NCBI RefSeq assembly: GCF_009498455.1
Contig: NZ_CP045644.1
Coordinates: 3,785,001 to 3,849,000, forward strand
Direction: 5' to 3'
DNA: 64,000 bases
DNA from: Variovorax paradoxus
GTDB taxonomy: Bacteria; Pseudomonadota; Gammaproteobacteria; Burkholderiales; Burkholderiaceae_C
Shown here: in pieces, positions 58,550 to 64,000 of the stretch
Layout: the number at the start of each line of letters is the position of its first letter
How positions within the stretch are numbered: position 1 is the first letter of the stretch
The notes under the pieces: model-generated
The model's input: the letters and a program-made list of their open reading frames with translations, nothing else
Told to the model about the DNA's origin: nothing
The model's database searches: none
Position numbers and translations under genes: made by a program

Positions 58550-59091
58550 TTTTCGACCTCCGGTTTTTCCGGGTAGGCCATGCCCGAGGGGTGTTTCTCG
58601 TGCCCCAGGTCGTAGTCGGTGACGTACACCTTGATGGCGTCGTTCGGTAAGAAGAACACTTGAACTCGGCCCCCTTTCTTGCCGTAGCGCTCAAGAGGAA
58701 CGGTCTTGTGTAGCGTGCGTTCCGTGGAGCAACACTCGATCTGCTGTCGGATAGTCAAATGCTTGCGGGTCTCGTAGGGTGTCGTCCATCGCCCCATCGT
58801 CCAGTGAACGGTAACCACGAGATCTGGGCTCCACTCCGCAGGCAACGACACGCAGCACGAAACGGAGCCACCGCCGCCGTATGGCGGGAGGTTGGAGCCG
58901 TAGTGGTCGTTCACGCTGTACCCCTGTACCCCTTCACTGGTGAAGTTGTAGCCCGTGATGCCCACGATCATGGGCTCCGGTGGCTTTGGCTGTTGGGGCT
59001 CGCAGCCGCTTGCGCCAAGTAGCAGCAGACAAGCCGCGACCAGACGCAGCCACCCAGCGACATGCGGTAGCTCGGAAAGAAAATTCGTCAT
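58546..59091 (-). CDS. DUF3304 lipoprotein, copy 1 (probable immunity protein)
   Basis: A 181-residue predicted lipoprotein with lipobox LLLGASGC. It is a tandem paralogue of the next gene. The N-terminal mature stretch (GITGYNFTSEGVQGYSVNDH, SNLPPYGGGGSVSCCVSLPA) and the end (HEKHPSGMAYPEKP) are shared; the central part (VTVHWTMGRWTTPYETRKHL) is diverged. The ATG at 59091 lies 25 bases after the DUF4123 stop. Confidence 0.85.
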   Translation of the reverse strand: MTNFLSELPHVAGWLRLVAACLLLLGASGCEPQQPKPPEPMIVGITGYNFTSEGVQGYSVNDHYGSNLPPYGGGGSVSCCVSLPAEWSPDLVVTVHWTMGRWTTPYETRKHLTIRQQIECCSTERTLHKTVPLERYGKKGGRVQVFFLPNDAIKVYVTDYDLGHEKHPSGMAYPEKPEVEK

Positions 59092-59116
59092 GTGGATCTC
59101 GTTGAGAGGGAGCGCA

Positions 59117-60088
59117 TCAGCCTCTTCGGGTGCCCATAACGGGAGGCTTGGCCTGACGTGCTGCAATGGTCTGCCGGAAATTCTCGATCGCATACCACTC
59201 GCCGTCGCCCCAGCGTTCGATGCGCTGGCCCAGGCTGGGGGCGCCGGAGCGCATGTCGAGCCATGTTTGCCCGAGTTCGTTCAGCATTTCAAAACCGTCG
59301 GGAACATCCAGGGCGAGCGCTGCGAAAACCACTTGATCGGGCAAACGCTGGAGTCCCAGTGCTTCGGCACGCGCAATGATTTTTTCCAGCCACGAATGGA
59401 GTTCGCTCGAACGCCGAGGGGTGTGAGATTCCGGGAGTGCGCGGCGCAGTTCCGCATGCAGGAGATCGGCTTCGGCATCTTCCAGCAACGCTGCATATTG
59501 CGCATCATCTATACGGCAACTCTCAGCAGGAACGGGAGAGGCGGGCCCGCCGTCCGAGCGCACCACGCGAAGCGCACACGCCCGGTCGAACCAGACCCAT
59601 TCCTTGACTGCCCCCTGCAAGATGGCATGCTGCTCGGGACGCAGATGCTGGATCACGCTGGGCAACACGCGGGTATCGCCGACGCGCAGATAGAGTGGCA
59701 AATCGTCCTCTGCGACCACGGCGGTCAACCAAGTCAGCGTGCATGTCAAAAGCGCGAGTGAATCTTCTGTGCGCGCGAAGCTCAGTCCAGGTTTTCCCGA
59801 CAGGGCAAGGCGCAAGGACTCTGCGGAGTCCTTCTCGACCAGATGGGACAGCGGCCACAGCAAGAGGCCCAGTTCTTCATAGTCGGCCAATGCCGTGTTA
59901 TCGAACGCGCGAACGGGATCGCCGTAGATGGCTTGCAAACGCGTCAAGCCCTCCGCACCAAGAATGGCGCCGTCTACGACCGCCCATATCGTGTCCCTGG
60001 GCGCCTTGGACGCGACTCGCTGATGCCATTCCACGAGGGATTGAATTTTTTCGACCGGCAGCGGGTCTTGCAGGTACACGCGTTCCAT
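59117..60088 (-). CDS. DUF4123 T6SS adaptor/chaperone
   Basis: A 323-residue cytoplasmic protein with the DUF4123 N-terminal domain (TIWAVVDGAILGAEGLTRLQ, LADYEELGLLLWPL, LRVGDTRVLPSVIQHL). Such proteins bind an effector and load it onto the matching VgrG tip. Its ATG overlaps the vgrG stop by one base (TGATG), so it is translationally coupled to VgrG and precedes the lipoproteins and the lipase, which is its likely cargo. Confidence 0.9.
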   Translation of the reverse strand: MERVYLQDPLPVEKIQSLVEWHQRVASKAPRDTIWAVVDGAILGAEGLTRLQAIYGDPVRAFDNTALADYEELGLLLWPLSHLVEKDSAESLRLALSGKPGLSFARTEDSLALLTCTLTWLTAVVAEDDLPLYLRVGDTRVLPSVIQHLRPEQHAILQGAVKEWVWFDRACALRVVRSDGGPASPVPAESCRIDDAQYAALLEDAEADLLHAELRRALPESHTPRRSSELHSWLEKIIARAEALGLQRLPDQVVFAALALDVPDGFEMLNELGQTWLDMRSGAPSLGQRIERWGDGEWYAIENFRQTIAARQAKPPVMGTRRG

Positions 60089-62727
60089 CAGCGGCGCCCC
60101 ATCGGCGAAGCCGCGGCCAAGGCCTTGAGCAGGCACTCCTTGCAAACCGCCTCGGCGAACTTGAACTCTGGCAAGGGTAGGCTCCGAGGGCCGAGCAGCG
60201 AATGCGTGGTGGCATGCTCGACCCATGCACCTTTGGTCCCGTGCGTGATGCCTTCCGCCTTCCAGTGGCTGAAACTACCGCCGCCGTTGACAATGACTTC
60301 TTCCTTGGCGGTGATTTCGATGCGGTTGGCGGTGAGGGTGATATCCAGCTTGGCGAGCAGCTTGAGATTCTTCTCCAGTGCCTGGATGTCGATGTCAGCC
60401 TGGGCCGCGACCAAGCGCATGCCGGCCTTGTAGGCAAACAAACGAATCGCACCCTTCACGCTTGCGAACAAGCTGGCACCTGCACTCAGGCTGGTATGCC
60501 GGGCGCTGGTCAGCGCGATATGTTCTCCGCTGGCCACATGCGTGCTGCCCGGTGTGCTGGTTTCGATGCCAGCTGGGCTTGCCAGTACCAGATGCGGTGC
60601 GCCCAGTTCGGGGAAGCCGGCCTCGTTGCCAGCCCGTGACCCGAGTCCGGCAATGTCTTCGTTCTGCGATTTCAGGACAGCGGTGACATCGCTCTGGTCG
60701 CTGCCCGTGTCTTGCGCTCTGGCTTGTTGCGCGGCATCCGCAAGGCTCTCATGCTGCTCGCGGGCCTGCGTGAGACGGGTGATCGTCTCGCCGAGATCCT
60801 TGACATGCCTCATGGCATTGTTTCGCGCCTCGGTGGTAATGAGCAGGCCGTCCTTGGCGCGAATCGCCCCATGTCCATCGGTGCGGAGTTCAAAGCCTTC
60901 GCCCCTGGCGTCTTTGCGGCCGGCGTTGTCTTCGACGCGGGTGATGTGACCCAGGCTCAACGAACTGTGCTGGTGATCACTCTTGAGTTGCGCCTGGATC
61001 TTTCCATGGGTGTCGTCCAGCACCATGTGGTTGCTGCGCCCGGCTGCGCTGTTGCCGCCGCCTTCGGTGAGTTCTCGGCTTCTGAAGCCCGACAATGCGC
61101 TTTGCTCCGGCAACCGCCAGGGCGGCGTGTTCATCTGGTTGGGCACGCGTCCGGTGCAGATCGGGAGATCGGGGTCTCCACCGTAGAACTCGACAATCAC
61201 TTCCTGCCCGATGCGTGGCAAGTGGATGCCACCCAACTGATTACCAGCCCAAGGCGAACTGACACGCAGCCAGCAACTGCTGTGCTGGTTCTTTTGGCCG
61301 AATCGATCCCAGGGGAATTGAACCTTGATGCGGCCGAGATCATCGGTCCACAGGTTCTCGCCTTCGGGGCCAACCACCAGTGCGGGTTGCGGGCCACCAG
61401 TCTTTGGCTTGGCGCGTACCGGGATCGGCCGCAAGGGCTGACTCGTCGGATGGGCCGTGAAGTCGACGTGCACCTGCCATTGCTGTTGTCGCTCTCGTGT
61501 GGCATCCCGGTTCTGGCTGTCTTGCCCAACGTTTTCGATGACGAAATGGGTGTCGAGGACGAGGTGCTCGGTGTTGGCTCTCTCGCGTGGGTGCCTGCGC
61601 AACCGGAACGTGCGGCCTGGCACGATGCTGCGCAGATTGCCGCTGGCCTGTGCGCGCTCGCCGTGCGTGCGCAGGGTCTGCATCCGCAGCAGGGCGATCA
61701 GCCGGCCTTCGTCTTGAGGATCGTTGGATTCGGCAATGCCGGCGCGAGGTTGGGCATAGTGACTCCCGGCGTGGTCGGCGTGCCACTCGTAGACCTCGCC
61801 TTCGGCCTGACCAGTCGGTCGGGGGGCCTTGCGCCCTGCGCTCAAGTCGGCCCGTGGTCGGGTGTAGTCATAGTCGCGGGTGGCGTATTGACCGCTTGTG
61901 AGATGGCTGTGGGGAACGAAGCTGCTGATGTACTCGGCATCGGTCTTCCAGCCGGGCGCGTGGTACTCGATCTCGTGGTAAGCCTCGCTGTCGGCCGGCC
62001 TGTAGGCGCCCATGGCGTCGCTCAGGATCAGCCGATGCTTGTCTGCGGAATGCTCGAAGTGATAGCTCAGACCCCATTCCTCGCACAGGCGGCTGAAGAA
62101 ATCGAAGTCCGTCTCGTTGAATTGAGTTTGAAAATCACGAGGTGGATAGGTCTCGAACAGGCGCTTGTCGACAGGGAATGGATAGTCGGCCAGTAGTTCG
62201 TCGAGGATCTGGACAACGGTCATGTCCTGGAAGATCTTGCAGTTGGTCGTCAGGGTGGCCAAATGCAGCCAGGGACGAAGCGTCAGCTTGTACTGGACGT
62301 GTCGGCCTTCCTCGCCCCAAACGGAAGCATCGGTGATCAGGGCATTGATCTGCCGCACGCCGGATCCGATGTGATCGGTGTCCGAGCCCGTGGCGCCGAA
62401 AGAGCGGGTTCCGGAGCCGTCGAGTTCGATCATGCAGTTGATCTCGCGACCGATCAACGCATCGAGGTCGAAGTTGGCCGCCTCGCTCGCGCCGAGATTC
62501 AGGGCATCGGGTGTCTTGAGAAGCAACTCATAGGCGAACAGGCTGTTCATGCCTTCCTGGCCCGCGAGCCGTATGGGGGCCAGCGTCGGAACGCCGTCAA
62601 ACAATGGAATGGCGGTGCTGGAAATGGAGAGGGTGTGAGGCACGTGCGGCAGACCGGGGTGAGGAGTCTGCGGAGTCTGCTGCCCCCGCCGTTCCGGTTC
62701 TGCAAACAATGGTGAAACACCCGGCAT
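60088..62727 (-). CDS. vgrG: Type VI secretion spike protein VgrG
   Basis: An 879-residue spike. The N-terminal part is gp27-like (about residues 35-380), followed by a gp5-like OB-fold (LWTDDLGRIKVQFPWDRFGQ, SSCWLRVSSPWAGNQLG, IPRIGQEVIVEF-type stretch), then a DUF2345/T6SS Vgr C-terminal beta-helix (HMVLDDTHGKIQAQLKSDHQ, VVLASPAGIE-type repeat) ending in an extension with two Cys (VCKECLLKAL). No catalytic extension is obvious, so the toxin is the separate Tle1-like protein. It is the first gene of the module; no core T6SS genes are in the window. Confidence 0.95.
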   Translation of the reverse strand: MPGVSPLFAEPERRGQQTPQTPHPGLPHVPHTLSISSTAIPLFDGVPTLAPIRLAGQEGMNSLFAYELLLKTPDALNLGASEAANFDLDALIGREINCMIELDGSGTRSFGATGSDTDHIGSGVRQINALITDASVWGEEGRHVQYKLTLRPWLHLATLTTNCKIFQDMTVVQILDELLADYPFPVDKRLFETYPPRDFQTQFNETDFDFFSRLCEEWGLSYHFEHSADKHRLILSDAMGAYRPADSEAYHEIEYHAPGWKTDAEYISSFVPHSHLTSGQYATRDYDYTRPRADLSAGRKAPRPTGQAEGEVYEWHADHAGSHYAQPRAGIAESNDPQDEGRLIALLRMQTLRTHGERAQASGNLRSIVPGRTFRLRRHPRERANTEHLVLDTHFVIENVGQDSQNRDATRERQQQWQVHVDFTAHPTSQPLRPIPVRAKPKTGGPQPALVVGPEGENLWTDDLGRIKVQFPWDRFGQKNQHSSCWLRVSSPWAGNQLGGIHLPRIGQEVIVEFYGGDPDLPICTGRVPNQMNTPPWRLPEQSALSGFRSRELTEGGGNSAAGRSNHMVLDDTHGKIQAQLKSDHQHSSLSLGHITRVEDNAGRKDARGEGFELRTDGHGAIRAKDGLLITTEARNNAMRHVKDLGETITRLTQAREQHESLADAAQQARAQDTGSDQSDVTAVLKSQNEDIAGLGSRAGNEAGFPELGAPHLVLASPAGIETSTPGSTHVASGEHIALTSARHTSLSAGASLFASVKGAIRLFAYKAGMRLVAAQADIDIQALEKNLKLLAKLDITLTANRIEITAKEEVIVNGGGSFSHWKAEGITHGTKGAWVEHATTHSLLGPRSLPLPEFKFAEAVCKECLLKALAAASPMGRR

Positions 62728-62842
62728 GTCAGGAGCTTGGCTCAGCGGATTGCGAAAAATTCACGCGACTCGGCATCGCGGGGCGCACAAGAGGCCCAAA
62801 CGCGAGGTCGGCTAGCAGAAGCTACGGCGACTGGAGAGCGGT

Positions 62843-64000
62843 CTACTGCATGCCGTGGCCCAGCGCCCTCAACACGTCATGGCACGCGCCCATCGTGTGG
62901 TAATCGGTCTTTCCGGCCGGGCTCTTCTCGTCGCTGATCTTCGCGTTCTGCGGCGTGAGGACCCGGTACCACGCACCGTGCGTGTGGTCGACGAAATGGT
63001 CCCAGCTGTAGGCCCAGATCCGGTCGTACCAGTCCCAGTAGCCCGCGTCGCCCGTGCGCGCCGCGAGCAGGGCGGCGGCGGCGAAGCTTTCGGCCTGCAC
63101 CCAGAAGTACTTGTCGCCGTCGCACACCGCGCCGTCGGGCCCGAAGCCGTAGACCAGTCCGCCATGCGTGGTGTCCCAGCCGCGCTGCATCGCGGTGTCG
63201 AAGAAGTGGCGCGCGCGCGGCACGATCCATTCGGTGCCGGGCGCGTCGGGGCCCAGGTGGCTGTCGAGCTGAAGCAGCAGCTTGGCCCACTCGGTGAGGT
63301 GACCGGTCTGGAAACCCCAGGGCCGGAAGATGTTGGTCTTGTCGCCGCGGTTGTAGTCCCAGTCGACCGACCAGTCCTCGCGGTAGTGCTCCCACACCAG
63401 CCCGTCGGCGAGCGCGGCCTGCCGGCCCGTGATGCTTTCGGCCAGCGTGCGTGCACGCTCGAGGTAGAAGGGCTCGCGCGTGGCGTCGTAGGCCGCGAGC
63501 ATCGCCTCGCAGGCGTGCATGTTGGCGTTCTGGCCGCGGTAAGGGCCGACCTGCCAGCTTGGCGTGGCCTCGTCGGCGTACAGCTGGTGCGCGGGCTCCC
63601 AGAAATGCTGTTCCATCAGGTCGCGCGTGCGCGCGAGGCCGGCGCGCGCTTCCTCGACGCCGGCCATCAGCGCATGCGCGTGCGCGAGCAGCACGAAGGC
63701 CAGGCCGTAGCAGTGCTGCGTGCCGTCCTGCACGGTGGCTTGATGGCCATCCCAGTCGATCTGCCATGCATAGCCACCATTCGGCTGCGCATGCGCGGTC
63801 TGCAAAAACGTGAGGCCGTGCCGCACCGCCGCGAGGTCGTCGGGCTGGCCGAAGCGGCGCCACGCCATCGCGTGGTTGAACACGAAGCGCGTGCTGCTCA
63901 CGAGGTGGCGCGTGCGGCGGTCGTACACCGTGCCGTCGTCCTTGAAGAAATGGAAGAAGCCGCCCGAGGCATCGCGGCTGCGCGGCGCATAGAACGCCAG
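62843..64000 (-). CDS. AGE-family sugar epimerase/isomerase, 5'-truncated by window edge
   Basis: An (alpha/alpha)6-barrel enzyme of the N-acylglucosamine 2-epimerase family, which interconverts sugars such as GlcNAc/ManNAc or mannose/fructose. The frame is open from the window edge (64000) and the visible 385 residues include FHFFKDDGTVYDRRTRHLVS, the catalytic His region QHCYGLAFVLLAHA, WEHYREDWSVDWDYNRGDKT, GFQTGHLTEWAKLLLQL and the C-terminal KTDYHTMGACHDVLRAL. The ATG at 63928 is internal. The substrate is unknown. Confidence 0.9.
   Translation of the reverse strand: MAFYAPRSRDASGGFFHFFKDDGTVYDRRTRHLVSSTRFVFNHAMAWRRFGQPDDLAAVRHGLTFLQTAHAQPNGGYAWQIDWDGHQATVQDGTQHCYGLAFVLLAHAHALMAGVEEARAGLARTRDLMEQHFWEPAHQLYADEATPSWQVGPYRGQNANMHACEAMLAAYDATREPFYLERARTLAESITGRQAALADGLVWEHYREDWSVDWDYNRGDKTNIFRPWGFQTGHLTEWAKLLLQLDSHLGPDAPGTEWIVPRARHFFDTAMQRGWDTTHGGLVYGFGPDGAVCDGDKYFWVQAESFAAAALLAARTGDAGYWDWYDRIWAYSWDHFVDHTHGAWYRVLTPQNAKISDEKSPAGKTDYHTMGACHDVLRALGHGMQ

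Overview
The window is GC-rich chromosomal DNA (high GC third positions, long antisense shadow ORFs) from a betaproteobacterium. The best fit is Burkholderiales, Comamonadaceae, Variovorax-like. This is inferred from the gene order tpiA-secG-tRNA-Leu-nuoA..N-DUF2818-Nudix-DUF1178, rpsO-pnp, the Burkholderiales-type nitrate assimilation cluster, and protein similarity as read by eye. No database search was possible.

Region 1 (1-2177) is the 3' two thirds of a CusA/CzcA-type heavy-metal RND pump, cut by the window edge. Region 2 (2174-19059) is a complete nitrate/nitrite assimilation island: cobA (siroheme), ybiB, nasA, nirD, nirB, a PP2C phosphatase-kinase fusion, a NarK transporter, an ANTAR protein with PilJ/NarX-like P-boxes, the nrtABD nitrate ABC importer, and a NIT-ANTAR antiterminator (nasR). 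Nitrate enters through NrtABD and/or NarK, NasA reduces it to nitrite, and NirBD (siroheme made with CobA) reduces nitrite to ammonium. Both transport operons are preceded by near-consensus sigma-54 promoters. Each predicted transcript starts with a hairpin a few bases from +1, carries one A1/G4 (AACG) hexaloop hairpin, and runs into an intrinsic terminator before the ATG. nrtA also has a perfect NtrC-type GCAC-N7-GTGC site. This is the expected layout for NtrC activation plus ANTAR antitermination. A palindromic repeat family (four copies) is confined to this island and has entered the coding ends of nirD and nrtB.

Region 3 (19160-26020) holds housekeeping and accessory genes: tsaD, an alpha/beta hydrolase, hsp20, a periplasmic amino-acid-type binding protein, an aminotransferase, an AraC regulator and an EamA exporter. 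An AT-rich inverted-repeat element lies at 20973-21099.

Region 4 (26017-47360) is core: rpsO, pnp, a quinone oxidoreductase, tpiA, secG, tRNA-Leu(GAG), the full 14-gene nuo (complex I) operon, then DUF2818, a Nudix hydrolase and DUF1178. Region 5 (47379-55781) has an MsbA-like ABC exporter facing a MarR-outer membrane factor-EmrA-EmrB efflux operon with a consensus sigma-70 promoter and a predicted leaderless start, followed by a LysR regulator and an isochorismatase-like hydrolase.

Region 6 (55972-62727) is a type VI secretion effector module: vgrG, a DUF4123 adaptor, two tandem DUF3304 lipoproteins (likely immunity) and a Tle1-like lipase. Its base composition is visibly less GC-rich than its neighbours. 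Region 7 (62843-64000) is an AGE-family sugar epimerase running off the right edge.
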